A DNA stretch of 35,015 nucleotides from a virus, in IMG/VR virus record IMGVR_UViG_3300025162_000110, positions 1 through 35,015 of that record. One strand, written 5' to 3'. This document shows, piece after piece, positions 12,882 through 22,978 of this stretch; the stretch's first letter is position 1, and every line of letters starts with the position of its first letter. Position numbers and translations under genes: made by a program. The notes under the pieces were generated by a model, which worked only from the letters and a program-made list of their open reading frames with translations, was not told where the DNA came from and made no database searches.

Positions 12882-14279
12882 ATGACAACCTATGCATCAG
12901 AACTGGTAAAGTATGCGCGTTCATTAGCCAATATTCCCTCCGCACAATATGTTTCTCATAATGATGAAGTCCAATCACTCAGCCACAGCTACAAAGATGT
13001 CTACACTAAGATAGCCTTCGCCAAAGCAGCATATGATTATATGACTATTGGCCCTGTGTCATTAGATATGACCACAGCAGTGCAGATTGGCAATGGTGAG
13101 TGGGAGATTGCCCTTCCTGATAATGTCTATTCTCTCCGCTATGTAGATTACCGCTACAATGGATACTGGAATCCTATGCTCACCTTCAATATCAACCAAC
13201 GCAATAAACTTGGTGGTCAATCAATGTATAGGTGGCTGGGAGAGAAACTATGGGTAATAGGGATCCTTCCTTCTGAGATACGCATTAGATATTTTCCTCC
13301 TCCTAGTCTGATTAGCACGCCGGATGTATCTTATCAATACGCATTGCAATATCAGATCTACGAGTTGCCAGGAGTATCACAACCTCAGTATTTCAGTTTG
13401 CCGGATCCCGTAAATGAGGGTGACAATGACTATTGCCTGTATACCTATAATGGCACCACAATCACTCTTGAATCATACAGTCTAAATACCGTTCAAGTCT
13501 TGTATACGGGCACTTCTATTAGCCAAGCACTATACTGGCTGGGCTACATTTATTTCCTTGAAGGCGGAGATATCTGGCGTGTAACAACTAACCTTGTCTC
13601 AACGGGTGTTCCTGTCAACCTTACAGCAAGCACTAACGCCATCACCAATTTTTCTATTACCGCAGACAATAAATTAGCCTACTCCACATCCACAGATACC
13701 TATTTCAATACGCTGAGTGGGTCTTCTGAGGCCCTCATCTATCCCTATGCTACCAAGGATCTGTGTTTATATACTACGGGCAACTACGCTTATATCAAAA
13801 GCAGTTCTGATGCTGTGTATATCAATAACACGATTGTGGGAACTGCGGTAGTCCAGAACTTAGCCTCAGACGGTATCTATTTATACTACCTCAACCAAAA
13901 CGGGGCTATACATAGAATGACATTAGATAACACAGCCGGCTATGCTGTATTAGGAGATTACCTTTTATATACTGGGATGGACTATATGGGCCCGTGGTGG
14001 GATAACAGACTCCCCATTGTTGACTTGCAGTATAATGTCAAAGCAGTATCTTCATTAGAAGATAGTGAACTTAAATACCCGCTTAATGAGGCGTGGGAGA
14101 TTATGGCGTATCAGTCAGCAATAGACTACAAGAGAAAGGCTGAGGGTGATATCAATGCATTGCAACAAAGATTGAATGAGATATGGGCCCGCTTTGAAAT
14201 AGCCTTACAGCGGGATAGCGGTCAAGCAGAACATAGTGTTCCTGAGACTGAGTTCTATGGCACTTGGGGTGGATACTAA
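12882..14279 (+). CDS. Head-tail adaptor-like protein with large inserted beta domain (465 aa)
   Basis: Residues 1 to about 145 (helical MTTYASELVKYARSLANI, then a beta region with EIALPDNVYSLRYVDY) and residues about 390-445 (LEDSELKYPLNEAWEIM, then helical YQSAIDYKRKAEGDINALQQ) resemble the two halves of a podovirus tail adaptor (P22 gp4 or T7 gp11 type), which binds under the portal. Between them, residues about 150-385 form a beta-rich insertion with repeated short strands around I/Y-W-L, Y-Y-L and IYFLEGGDIWRV motifs, like beta-propeller blades. Usual adaptors are 150-250 residues, so this one is doubled by the insertion. The stop overlaps the next start (TAATG). Confidence 0.6.
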   Translation: MTTYASELVKYARSLANIPSAQYVSHNDEVQSLSHSYKDVYTKIAFAKAAYDYMTIGPVSLDMTTAVQIGNGEWEIALPDNVYSLRYVDYRYNGYWNPMLTFNINQRNKLGGQSMYRWLGEKLWVIGILPSEIRIRYFPPPSLISTPDVSYQYALQYQIYELPGVSQPQYFSLPDPVNEGDNDYCLYTYNGTTITLESYSLNTVQVLYTGTSISQALYWLGYIYFLEGGDIWRVTTNLVSTGVPVNLTASTNAITNFSITADNKLAYSTSTDTYFNTLSGSSEALIYPYATKDLCLYTTGNYAYIKSSSDAVYINNTIVGTAVVQNLASDGIYLYYLNQNGAIHRMTLDNTAGYAVLGDYLLYTGMDYMGPWWDNRLPIVDLQYNVKAVSSLEDSELKYPLNEAWEIMAYQSAIDYKRKAEGDINALQQRLNEIWARFEIALQRDSGQAEHSVPETEFYGTWGGY

Positions 14280-17134
14280 TGGCGCCACAAACACAGAGAC
14301 AAGAACTTAATGTCAAGGCCTCTATAAATACTGATAGCATCCAAGAGGATACTCGGGCATTCAATGATGGCGCTGCTCCGCTGTTACAACAAACAGGGAT
14401 AGAACGAAACGGAGGGGTCACAAATCTTTATGAGACTGAGATAGCAATGCCAGCCAATTCTGTAAACTATGTAGCACCTAACGGGCAACTGATAAGCCGT
14501 CTTGCTGCTGGTGATGTATTGGTGGATAACTTAGCAATAGGATTGGTGAGTCCCTACGGCGTTCAAATAAGAGATGTAGTTCCTAATGTAGATGATGTCA
14601 TTGCTTCAACTATCGCCAAGACATACATCACCTGCACTATTCAAGGCAACGCGATTACCGTGTCTGAGTATTGGACTAAGAATAACCTCATAGTCACACA
14701 AAACATACCAACTGACCCTTTATTTCCTTCCCTGGGACTTAAACCTGATGTGGCTTTATTGCCTTCGGGAGTAGCAAGTCTTCCTATTCACAGGCGAGTA
14801 ATCACCTTCCCCGGCTTATCTACTACACTATACACCAGTTTATCCTTTGTCAGATCTTCCTCAGTGAATTGGTATAATACGAACTTTAAGTTTGCTCTGC
14901 GGCAAGGTGATAGTGTAAAGATACTACAAGAGCAATTCCCCGCAACTATTCTTACTATTCCTGATTTGCTGGCCGGCTATAATGAATTGAATTATCTGAT
15001 GGCGTATCAGTTTGAGAACAGCGCATACTTTATAAACTTAGCGGGCAATAGCAACAACCAATCATTTATTTGTGATAGCGGCTTCACCGCCATTACACAA
15101 ACCCTGTATTGTAAGTATGCTGTGCCTCAGGTTTCTTTGGGCAAGAGTAGAATGCTGATTAGTTGTGATCCTATTCTACATACTACCGGCGTCTATTCTT
15201 TGGGCTATGTAGGATACTATAACTTTGTTAACTTCATAGCCACGGTCCAATGGGTAGGAACCACTAATGGATCCGTCGCGGGCTATGCTCAGCCGCTTGT
15301 TTACAATACAGGCTATGGGTATTCGGAGTATACTCAGGAAGGTCCTGCTGGAAACTATTACAATTTCAATAGTCCGGCCTACGATTATAATAGTTCTATT
15401 CAGTATAATTTTAGAGAAACTCAGAATACCAATACTTTGTATAATTACTATGGGAAATTCACTAACATTTACACGCTCGCTCCATCAGTCCCCTTTGAAT
15501 TCCGTGTGTGCTGGGTAAATGGAGTGCAATCCTATCTGTCTGTTGCGCTATATGATAACTTTCCTTCTGATCATTTAGGCGTGATGCTCACAGAATTAGG
15601 CTCATTTGACGATACTTACACGCCGCTTATAGCGTATGATAATACAATTATTTACAAATATGGAAATAATTATTACATTATTGTGGTAGATGTCTATACT
15701 GAGTCTACAATTCCACAGATACAACAGATTAGCAGCAGCGCCTTCAAGATAAATACCATCTCCCCTACCAATATTGTAGACTTGCCCTCTAAAACATTGC
15801 TGATTGGCAGTTGTGATTACAATGGGCGGATGGGTTTCAATTCAACAGGCGCATTATCAGTGGTAAAGACACGCTTGGTCTCATCATACTCAGGCAAATA
15901 CTCAAATGGTATTGATGGTGGTGAGAAACTTGTAGACATAACATCACCGACGCTGCTGAATATGGAAGTGATTGGGTATAGGGTTGATGGCTTGCAGTCA
16001 TTTCAAATAGATACCTACATAGCGCCTACAACTAATCCCTCAGGCACACCAATATACTCTTTCAGCACCACGGCTACTGGCGCAGAACTGACAGATCCAC
16101 AGAAGACAGATACGCTATATATTCAGAATGTAGTAATTCCCTTAGCGTTGGGAGATACTTACAATTTGAATGTAGCCTCAACTTTTGATTCAACCGTATT
16201 TTATAATACAACCAATCCAGTTTCTGTTGGTAGCGCGGTTGTTGCTGGGACTTCAATTGGCTATGATGGATATACCTTAGGCAATGACATCCCCGGCATC
16301 TACGCGGCATTTAGATTACAAGGTCAACAATACTTACAGGATGATGTGGCTATCTATAAGGTAGATCTATTCAATAATAACTACCAAGGGAAGACTACAT
16401 TCTGTCCTTCTAACGGGGCTAAATACATAGCCTCATCACCCACTACCATCTATTTCCTATCCACCTTTGACAATAGTTTATACACTTTTACTGGTGGATC
16501 CGTGCTTGATAAGGCTAAACGGATGAACAGTTTAGAGAATATACTGAATGGTATTTGGTCTATTAGAGAGAATAGCCTTCTATTGAACACCGCGAACACC
16601 TTCATATGGGTCAGAGATGGCGTGATCAGTCTCAATAATAAGAAGAGCAATCAGTTGGGCACTATCTTTTTATATGAGACTGCCAAAGGCCTTATCATCA
16701 CCAATAATAGTTATAGTTGGCAGTATTCCTATACTGATCCTACCATAGTGCCGGTGCCAGCCAACACAGCATATAATTTGGTGCCTATGCATTTGCAAAC
16801 GGCGTTCTTTGGATTAGAAAATAATCTCAGATGTATAATTCCGGAATGGGTAGTGACCATCTATAATCCGGATAGAACTAAGGCTTCGCTGATTTTCAAT
16901 AACTATGTTCAGGACAGCGATGGTGGCACTAAGACTGATCAGAGATACATAAATATCAATCCGCAAGATTACACGGAGGGCGGTTACTCGCGCCAGTCAT
17001 TCAAACCTAAGTATCCAGCAGCAATCAGGTCTTCGTTCAGTATAGACACAGCAGAAAAAATTCAGATTCAAAGTATAGTAGTTTCATATCAAGCAGCAGA
17101 TGAGGCCGTTGTTGGGGCCAGAAGAAGCCGTTGA
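14279..17134 (+). CDS. Large beta-rich tail hub/tubular protein (951 aa)
   Basis: ATG at 14279 (MAPQTQRQEL) overlaps the previous stop codon. The N-terminal section (VKASINTDSIQEDTRAFNDG, then QQTGIERNGGVTNLY) resembles the opening of podovirus nozzle/tubular proteins (T7 gp12 or P22 gp10 type), in which early residues list the fluxed sequences and a conserved R-N-G-G-V. The rest is Tyr-, Asn- and Ser-rich beta structure, consistent with propeller-like domains of a tail nozzle, and ends with a short basic tail (GARRSR). The order adaptor then nozzle supports the call. A specific fold is inferred, not shown. Confidence 0.65.
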   Translation: MAPQTQRQELNVKASINTDSIQEDTRAFNDGAAPLLQQTGIERNGGVTNLYETEIAMPANSVNYVAPNGQLISRLAAGDVLVDNLAIGLVSPYGVQIRDVVPNVDDVIASTIAKTYITCTIQGNAITVSEYWTKNNLIVTQNIPTDPLFPSLGLKPDVALLPSGVASLPIHRRVITFPGLSTTLYTSLSFVRSSSVNWYNTNFKFALRQGDSVKILQEQFPATILTIPDLLAGYNELNYLMAYQFENSAYFINLAGNSNNQSFICDSGFTAITQTLYCKYAVPQVSLGKSRMLISCDPILHTTGVYSLGYVGYYNFVNFIATVQWVGTTNGSVAGYAQPLVYNTGYGYSEYTQEGPAGNYYNFNSPAYDYNSSIQYNFRETQNTNTLYNYYGKFTNIYTLAPSVPFEFRVCWVNGVQSYLSVALYDNFPSDHLGVMLTELGSFDDTYTPLIAYDNTIIYKYGNNYYIIVVDVYTESTIPQIQQISSSAFKINTISPTNIVDLPSKTLLIGSCDYNGRMGFNSTGALSVVKTRLVSSYSGKYSNGIDGGEKLVDITSPTLLNMEVIGYRVDGLQSFQIDTYIAPTTNPSGTPIYSFSTTATGAELTDPQKTDTLYIQNVVIPLALGDTYNLNVASTFDSTVFYNTTNPVSVGSAVVAGTSIGYDGYTLGNDIPGIYAAFRLQGQQYLQDDVAIYKVDLFNNNYQGKTTFCPSNGAKYIASSPTTIYFLSTFDNSLYTFTGGSVLDKAKRMNSLENILNGIWSIRENSLLLNTANTFIWVRDGVISLNNKKSNQLGTIFLYETAKGLIITNNSYSWQYSYTDPTIVPVPANTAYNLVPMHLQTAFFGLENNLRCIIPEWVVTIYNPDRTKASLIFNNYVQDSDGGTKTDQRYININPQDYTEGGYSRQSFKPKYPAAIRSSFSIDTAEKIQIQSIVVSYQAADEAVVGARRSR

Positions 17135-17164
17135 TGCGGCGATCTTAATTAAAGGAGAGATAAT

Positions 17165-18391
17165 ATGGGTGGCGGATTCTTGGGTAGTATATCGGATGCC
17201 TTCTCGGGTGCGAATGTGGATGCGGCTAACGCAAAAGCGGATGCTGCTGCTAAACAGGCTGCGGCTGAGGCTGCTGCTGCTCAATCTGGGCTTACTGCTG
17301 CAACTGCAAAGGCTGGTGCTGAGGCTGCAACTGCTCAGGGCAACTTGGCAACAGGAACGCAGTATACACAGAACCAAGCAGCGCAAGCGCAAGGTCAGTT
17401 AGGTGCGGCATCAGCCAATCTTGGTGGACTCAACGCCAATCAGTTGGTAGCACAGAACATAGCAGCACAGCAACAAGCCAAGATGACTGGTGGTGCTAAT
17501 GCTTCTATGGGCTCTAATGCTGCTGAGATGCAAGCCAACGCTCAGAGAGCATCACAGGGCTTAGCGGCACGGCAAGGGGAGCAAGCAGCAAGTGGTGCAG
17601 CGGCCGCAGGTGTTCAAGCAGCACGGACTTCGGGGCTGAACAAAGGTATGGCTGCATTGGCTGGTGGTGCTGCCGGAGGCAATGCTTACGGTAGTGCTTA
17701 CACAAGCGGTGTCAACACAGGAATGAATCAGTATGGACAAAATACATCTCAGTTTGCTAATCAAGGCAATGCGGCTGCGGGCCAAGCCAATCAGGCTGCT
17801 GCTAATCAGTATGGCGGTGTTGGTGCACAGGGCAGTCTTGCTGGTCAAGCAGGTTCTTTAGGTCTACAGGCAGGAGCACAGACAAGTCAGAATGCTGCTA
17901 CTGGCGGGACATTAGGATTGAATGCTTCTGGCCAAGCAGGGACTAATGCGAATGCTGGTGGAACATTAGGATTGGCTGCAACAGGTCAAGCAGCACAGAA
18001 CGCACAGGCACAGGCTGCTGCCGCTGCCGCTTCTAATGCTGGTGTTATGTCTGGTATAGGACAAGCCGCTGGTGCTGCGGGTAGTTTGATTATGTCGGAT
18101 GAAAATCAAAAAAAGAATATTACTTCCTCAAAGGGGAATCTTGATGAGTTGCTTCGGAAAATTAGGCCTGTGGATTTCAAATATAGAGAATCAAGCGGGG
18201 AGAATCCAGAACCAGAACATACCGGTGTGATAGCGCAGGACTTAGAGAAGACTCCATTAGCCAGCACCGTGGTAGACACTCCTCAAGGAAAGCAGATTGA
18301 TTCTGCCGCTCTAAATCCCGCATTGCTCAATCTTATATTAGAATTAGCCGGAGAGGTCCGAGATATAAGAAGGGGTAAGAAAGATGCATAG
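17165..18391 (+). CDS. Ala/Gln-rich structural protein with S74 chaperone C-terminus (408 aa)
   Basis: ATG at 17165 follows AAAGGAGAGATAAT. Residues 1 to about 310 are low-complexity Ala/Gly/Gln/Asn with helical heptads (AAAKQAAAEAAAAQ) and repeated GTLGLNASGQAGTNANAGGTL units. Residues about 311-408 are a peptidase S74-type intramolecular chaperone: MSDENQKKNI, LLRKIRPVDFKYRE, HTGVIAQDLEKT, then a final helix LLNLILELAGEVRDI. This domain usually trimerises fibre or neck proteins and then self-cleaves at the Ser of S-D-x-x-x-K-x-N-I. It is probably a tail or ejection-channel component. The C-terminal codons overlap the start of an HNH gene. Confidence 0.75.
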   Translation: MGGGFLGSISDAFSGANVDAANAKADAAAKQAAAEAAAAQSGLTAATAKAGAEAATAQGNLATGTQYTQNQAAQAQGQLGAASANLGGLNANQLVAQNIAAQQQAKMTGGANASMGSNAAEMQANAQRASQGLAARQGEQAASGAAAAGVQAARTSGLNKGMAALAGGAAGGNAYGSAYTSGVNTGMNQYGQNTSQFANQGNAAAGQANQAAANQYGGVGAQGSLAGQAGSLGLQAGAQTSQNAATGGTLGLNASGQAGTNANAGGTLGLAATGQAAQNAQAQAAAAAASNAGVMSGIGQAAGAAGSLIMSDENQKKNITSSKGNLDELLRKIRPVDFKYRESSGENPEPEHTGVIAQDLEKTPLASTVVDTPQGKQIDSAALNPALLNLILELAGEVRDIRRGKKDA

Positions 18392-18938
18392 CGCCACAAC
18401 AAATCAGACAGTAGATGCCAACGGGTATGCTCGTTTGGGTAAGGAGTATGTACACATAATGGTGTGGACTTCTACCAACGGCCCAGTACCAACAGGGTAT
18501 CTTATTCATCATTGGGACTGGAATAAATTGAACAACTCCTTGGATAATTTGGTTTGTGTAACTCCCGCAGAGCACATAAAGATACACCGTGGGGGCATGC
18601 CCCATTCAGCGGAGTGGAATGCAAACATTTCTGCTTCTCTTAAAGGCAAGAAGCGCCGCCCACACACTGAGGAGTGGAAGAAGATGATGTCAGAAAGAAA
18701 TTTTGGTGAGAAGAACGGCTTCTATGGTAAGCATCATACAGAAGAATCAAAGAAGGCTTGTGCCTCCGTACACATTGGAGTTCCTGAGACAGAGGGATCT
18801 AATAGGAAGCGTAGTGAAGCCCTGAAAGGAAAGAAGAAGGGCCCGCAATCAGAGGCTCACAAGGCAAACCTTTCCCTTTCTCATAAGGGAAAGCCTTGGA
18901 GTGAAGCCCGCAGAGCAGCGTGCAAAGGAAGTAAATAA
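18384..18938 (+). CDS. Free-standing HNH homing endonuclease (184 aa)
   Basis: ATG at 18384 overlaps the end of the S74 protein gene by eight bases, with AAGGGG upstream. The HNH core is YLIHHWDWNKLNNSLDNLVCV (residues 39-59; His42/43, Asn50/51, Asn55), followed by EHIKIH (63-68). Four to five NUMOD3-type repeats make up the rest (HTEEWKKMMSERNFG, HTEESKKACASVHIG, QSEAHKANLSLSHKG). Its stop codon nearly abuts the next start (TAA then TAATG), so it is inserted seamlessly between two structural genes. It is related to the other two HNH proteins in the window. Confidence 0.88.
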   Translation: MHSATTNQTVDANGYARLGKEYVHIMVWTSTNGPVPTGYLIHHWDWNKLNNSLDNLVCVTPAEHIKIHRGGMPHSAEWNANISASLKGKKRRPHTEEWKKMMSERNFGEKNGFYGKHHTEESKKACASVHIGVPETEGSNRKRSEALKGKKKGPQSEAHKANLSLSHKGKPWSEARRAACKGSK

Positions 18939-20347
18939 TGGCACCTAAATCTAAAGCACTACAAGCCATAGCGGACAAAGCAATTGCTGATCAATTGGTT
19001 GAAGGAGATCCTGCGGTCAAAACTACGGGATTGCTTCAAGAAGCAAAGGATGCTAAGCCAAAGCCAGTGGCGGCAGTCACACCTACCGAAGCGGGAGTGG
19101 CCGCATTGGTTCCTAAGCCGGCAGACCCAATTATTCCTGCTGTGGCTGCTCCTGCTGCTGCTGTTGTTTCTCCGCCAAAGCCATCACCTCTATTAGATGC
19201 TATCAAAGCACCGGTAGTGTCTCCCTTCAAGGAATACTTGAAGAAGGCTAACCCTGCTGCGGATCCTTCTAAGATAGACGCACTGGATGATGAGAAGTTG
19301 AAGGCCTTGAACCCTAAGGGATGGACGGAATTCTCCGGCGCTAAGCCCGCAGTAGCAAAACCTTCTCCTTATCCTACCACATCAAGTTTAGCACCAGGTA
19401 GCAACATCCTTGCTCCCGCTTACACAGCCCATAGTGATTTAGCACCGGGAAGCAATGTATTAGCGCCGGCAATTCCTGCAAGTGCTCCTAAGGTTCCTAT
19501 TGGTATGGGAACAAATCCAGACGGCACAGTTCCTCCTCCCTCTCCCTTGATTGCTAAACCTGCTCCTGCTCCTGCTCCTGTAATTCCTCAACCGGATGTC
19601 ATAGCGCCTGAGGCAGGTCAATTAGAAGGTGATGTGGGTCAAGGTGCTGCTGTTCCAACTGCCGGACAAGTTGAGGGTGATGTAGGTGCGGGCGAAGCAA
19701 TACTGCCAACACCTCCAGAGCCTCATAGTGGGTCCTCAGAGAATCCTGGTTCAGATGCTCCTTCCATAAGCCCAGAGGATGTCAAAATAGCAGAAAAGCC
19801 TAAGAGTCCCAGTGACTTCGGCAAGAATATGAAAGATCTGGCAGTCAAATATGGTGTTCCTTTGTTAGATATTCTACAAGCATTTTCTTATGGAAGATCA
19901 GGTAATACAAGTGCTACGCGCTTACAGACACAAACAAGTGCGGCTACTGCTGAGGCTGCCAGGAAAATGGAGGCCGAGTATGCGGGTAAACTTCAAGAGT
20001 CTGGTGCTAAACTTACTGCAACTAATCAAGCCGCCAGTCAGAAGTCACAACAGGACTTCTTGGCTGAGCAGAATAAAGCCAGAGAGGACTTTGAGAAGGG
20101 TCAGACATCTAAGCAACAAGAATGGCAGTCAACTCAGGAAGGTAAGAAACAAGACTGGGAAGATGCAAAGGCTCTTACCGCTCAGAAAGCAGAAAAGATT
20201 ATGCACGATGAGAGTTTATCAATGACAGAGAAGGTTGCAAGAATACAGGCAGAGACTTCTAAGGCTATGGTGGATCTTCAAAATGCCAGGATAGCAGAAC
20301 GCCAAAAAAGAGTTGGTGATGCTGACATAACCAGCTACTTCCAATAA
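18938..20347 (+). CDS. Pro/Ala-rich internal virion protein (469 aa)
   Basis: ATG at 18938 follows AAAGGAAGTAAATA. Residues 1-280 are Pro/Ala-rich and probably unfolded, with short duplications (LAPGSN-I/V-LAPA twice, near 150 and 170; Q-L/V-EGDVG twice, near 225-250). Residues about 285-469 are helical and coiled-coil-like, rich in Gln, Lys and Glu (KARKMEAEYAGKLQ-type helices; AEQNKAREDFEKGQTSKQQE). Such proteins between tail and fibre genes in podoviruses are usually ejection or core proteins that leave the head with the DNA. No enzymatic motif was seen. Confidence 0.6.
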   Translation: MAPKSKALQAIADKAIADQLVEGDPAVKTTGLLQEAKDAKPKPVAAVTPTEAGVAALVPKPADPIIPAVAAPAAAVVSPPKPSPLLDAIKAPVVSPFKEYLKKANPAADPSKIDALDDEKLKALNPKGWTEFSGAKPAVAKPSPYPTTSSLAPGSNILAPAYTAHSDLAPGSNVLAPAIPASAPKVPIGMGTNPDGTVPPPSPLIAKPAPAPAPVIPQPDVIAPEAGQLEGDVGQGAAVPTAGQVEGDVGAGEAILPTPPEPHSGSSENPGSDAPSISPEDVKIAEKPKSPSDFGKNMKDLAVKYGVPLLDILQAFSYGRSGNTSATRLQTQTSAATAEAARKMEAEYAGKLQESGAKLTATNQAASQKSQQDFLAEQNKAREDFEKGQTSKQQEWQSTQEGKKQDWEDAKALTAQKAEKIMHDESLSMTEKVARIQAETSKAMVDLQNARIAERQKRVGDADITSYFQ

Positions 20348-20358
20348 AAGGATAAAGT

Positions 20359-22968
20359 ATGGCTTCAACAATGACACCGGAAGAGTTAGCAGCAGCCACA
20401 GCAGTAGTCAGCGGTGATACCGCAACTAAGACTGCCGCGAATGATGCCGCAATGAGAGATCCCAATTACTGGGAAGGTATGAAAGCCCGTGCGCGCGCTT
20501 TGCCTGCTAAACTTCTGGCTGGTGGTAGCGCAGGTTTGAATACTATGTTTTATGGAATACCTGATGTATTTTTGAAAACATTCCATAGCGATGCTTATAA
20601 AAACTTACAAGATATTCGGGCTGCTAATCCTGGCGCTACTTCTCTTGGTACTGGGGCAGGTCTTGCGCTTGGCTTAGGTACCGGAGCAACAGAAGCAAAA
20701 GGTGCTGGTATGGTATCAGGTGGATTGCTTAGAGGTGCTGGTAGTTTAGCAGAAGGAGCTGGGCTTAAAACTATTGGTGGAGCATTAGGTAAAGCCGGTG
20801 ATTTCTTAGCAACAGGCGGTGCTAAACTTGGTGATACCTTAGGAACAAAGATTCTCAAAGGCGCAGGTCAAGGCGCCGGCTTAGCCGCAGAACAAAACAT
20901 AGTTCCTGTAATAGGTGGGACGGTTACACCAGGAGAAGCGGCTGCTGGCGTAGGCTTAGGCACAGTCGCTGGTGGGGCTATTCCCGTAGTTCAGAAACTT
21001 GGGGGTGCTTTGGCAAGATCAACAGGGTTTGGAAATGCGTCATTTAAGTATACCCCAATAGAATCAGGCAAGGCCGCCACAAGTACTATAGGAGCCAATA
21101 TTGATGGAATAGATTATGCGGATCCTTTGTCAAAGAAACAAATAGATAACATATTAAGTAGCCTTGGTATCAGACTTAAAGATATTAGGCAGACCGCTGG
21201 TGGCGGTTTATCCGGATCTGCTAAAATAGGGTCTATGGGTAGCAATGCAGAGGATACTAAGAAGGGTATTGTTGATTTTCTTCTCAGGCAAGCAAAAGCA
21301 AATGACGGAAAAATGCCGAGGAACTCAGATGAAATCCAATCTCTGTTGGATAGTGTGAGAGATAGATGGCAGGCTTTAATGCCCGCCGCTGAGGAAGCAG
21401 GAGTATCCGCAACAGCCCCAGCAATCAGATCGGAAATTGAGGCACTGCCTGAGGTATTGGCTCTAAAGGCTGGTACGGGAGGTGAAAAAATGTATTCATC
21501 TCTTATGGCAAATATAGACAACGCGCCTGACCTACCCGCTCAACGCGCCGTTCTTAGGAATGCTATACAACGCACAATGCAGCCAGGGCCCTCCCTTAAC
21601 ATTGAAAATCAAGCAAATGCGGCGCACGCTATTGATGAGGTATTGGGTAGAAAAATTGGTGAGATAGATCCCAGCTGGCAACAAATGAAACAGGATTGGC
21701 ACGATCTACAAGGTCTTCGTTATGCGCAGGCCAGAAATATGGCTACTATTGGTAAATTGGAAGCAGGATCTCCCACGGCAGCAAGGACTGAAATAGGTAA
21801 AATGATGGGGCTTGGTGTTGGTGCAACCGGAGGTGTTGGTGGAGCCGCAGCGGAATTTGATCCTAATGACCAAAGCACTTGGCTGCCAGCGGCTGCCATA
21901 TTGGCTGGGTCTACTGTTGCAGGCACTATAGCAGGTAAAGCGGCTACGGGTGCGTTCTCTATGGCTGCAGGGGATCTTTCTAAATTGATTTATCAGGCTA
22001 TGGAAAACCCTAAGATCCAAGCCTTCATGGAGAAAGTACAACCAGCACTTAAAAAGGTATTTGCCAGTCCGCAATCCTTTATAGATCGCTATGCATCAAT
22101 GGTTCCGGCCGCAGGCGGGGGTATTCCTAATGTCTCACCTGAGGCGGCTCAGCGAGTCATTGAAAGGGATTCTGTGGACAATGCTGCTAACCCCGGCGCA
22201 GGGGAATTCTTCAAGAATCTTACAGCAGGGAGAACAGATATGAATGTGCCTTCAACTACACCAGCAACTACTCCAACTTCAACTACACCAGCAACTACTC
22301 CAACAACAGCAATAGGTCCCCCTGCTCCTGCCGGATCTGAACCTGTTTCTACTACTCCTCAGGCAAGTCAAGTCCAAGCCCAAGAGGCCGCTACTCCTGA
22401 GCCGGTAAAACAAGAGGCTGTCTGGACTACCAATAAAAAGTATCAATCAGCGCTTGAAAAAAGATTACAAACCATTTACGGGTCTAATGACAACATCGCT
22501 TCTGCTTATACTTATGATGAGTTCAAACAGAAACTCGCATCAGGAACAGACAATTTCAATCCTCTGAAAGTCTCTAAAATCTTATTCAGCAATGCCGCAG
22601 ATCAGAAAGCCTATTTGAAAGATTATAATACAGCATTGCAAATGGGAGAAATAAATCCTTCTAAGGCTTATGATACTTGGAAAGGCACACAGGGGCTTCT
22701 GGCGGGGATAGGTGGAGATACCTTTGATCCTACTCGTAGGATTAAACAAAAAGGTTACAACAATCTCATTGACATCATAGCAGCACAAGTTTCCGGCCCT
22801 GATAAACTACCCTCTAAGCAGATCCTAAGCAAAGTCAAAGCAGATGTGGATAGCATAATGAAACTGCCAATTTCAGCAGAGAAGAAAAATCAAGAGTTGT
22901 ATAAAATGATGGCGACATCCTATGGTTTAGGGCAAGCACAATTACAAAACTTAGGCTTAATGGATTAA
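20359..22968 (+). CDS. Putative DNA-ejection protein with glycine-rich membrane-active region (869 aa)
   Basis: ATG at 20359 follows AAAAGGATAAAGT. Residues about 90-215 form a long Gly/Ala/Leu-rich region (GTGAGLALGLGTGATEAKG, LKTIGGALGKAGDFLATGG, VGLGTVAGGAIPVV) like the membrane-active segments of podovirus ejection proteins. A second one lies near 490-535. Residues about 265-470 are mostly helical with conserved-looking charged positions. A Pro/Thr-rich linker near 630-680 contains a 27-nt tandem repeat. The C-terminal part (about 695-869) is a compact helical region (TNKKYQSALEKRLQTIYG). No lytic transglycosylase motif was recognised. Position and composition suggest ejection or pore formation; this is inference. 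Confidence 0.6.
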   Translation: MASTMTPEELAAATAVVSGDTATKTAANDAAMRDPNYWEGMKARARALPAKLLAGGSAGLNTMFYGIPDVFLKTFHSDAYKNLQDIRAANPGATSLGTGAGLALGLGTGATEAKGAGMVSGGLLRGAGSLAEGAGLKTIGGALGKAGDFLATGGAKLGDTLGTKILKGAGQGAGLAAEQNIVPVIGGTVTPGEAAAGVGLGTVAGGAIPVVQKLGGALARSTGFGNASFKYTPIESGKAATSTIGANIDGIDYADPLSKKQIDNILSSLGIRLKDIRQTAGGGLSGSAKIGSMGSNAEDTKKGIVDFLLRQAKANDGKMPRNSDEIQSLLDSVRDRWQALMPAAEEAGVSATAPAIRSEIEALPEVLALKAGTGGEKMYSSLMANIDNAPDLPAQRAVLRNAIQRTMQPGPSLNIENQANAAHAIDEVLGRKIGEIDPSWQQMKQDWHDLQGLRYAQARNMATIGKLEAGSPTAARTEIGKMMGLGVGATGGVGGAAAEFDPNDQSTWLPAAAILAGSTVAGTIAGKAATGAFSMAAGDLSKLIYQAMENPKIQAFMEKVQPALKKVFASPQSFIDRYASMVPAAGGGIPNVSPEAAQRVIERDSVDNAANPGAGEFFKNLTAGRTDMNVPSTTPATTPTSTTPATTPTTAIGPPAPAGSEPVSTTPQASQVQAQEAATPEPVKQEAVWTTNKKYQSALEKRLQTIYGSNDNIASAYTYDEFKQKLASGTDNFNPLKVSKILFSNAADQKAYLKDYNTALQMGEINPSKAYDTWKGTQGLLAGIGGDTFDPTRRIKQKGYNNLIDIIAAQVSGPDKLPSKQILSKVKADVDSIMKLPISAEKKNQELYKMMATSYGLGQAQLQNLGLMD
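22251..22304. repeat. 27-nt tandem repeat (two exact copies)
   Basis: Two exact 27-base units at 22251-22277 and 22278-22304 encode a TTPATTPTS-type linker inside the ejection-like protein. Length variation between relatives would be expected here. Confidence 0.9.
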
Positions 22969-22978
22969 GGAGCAATTA

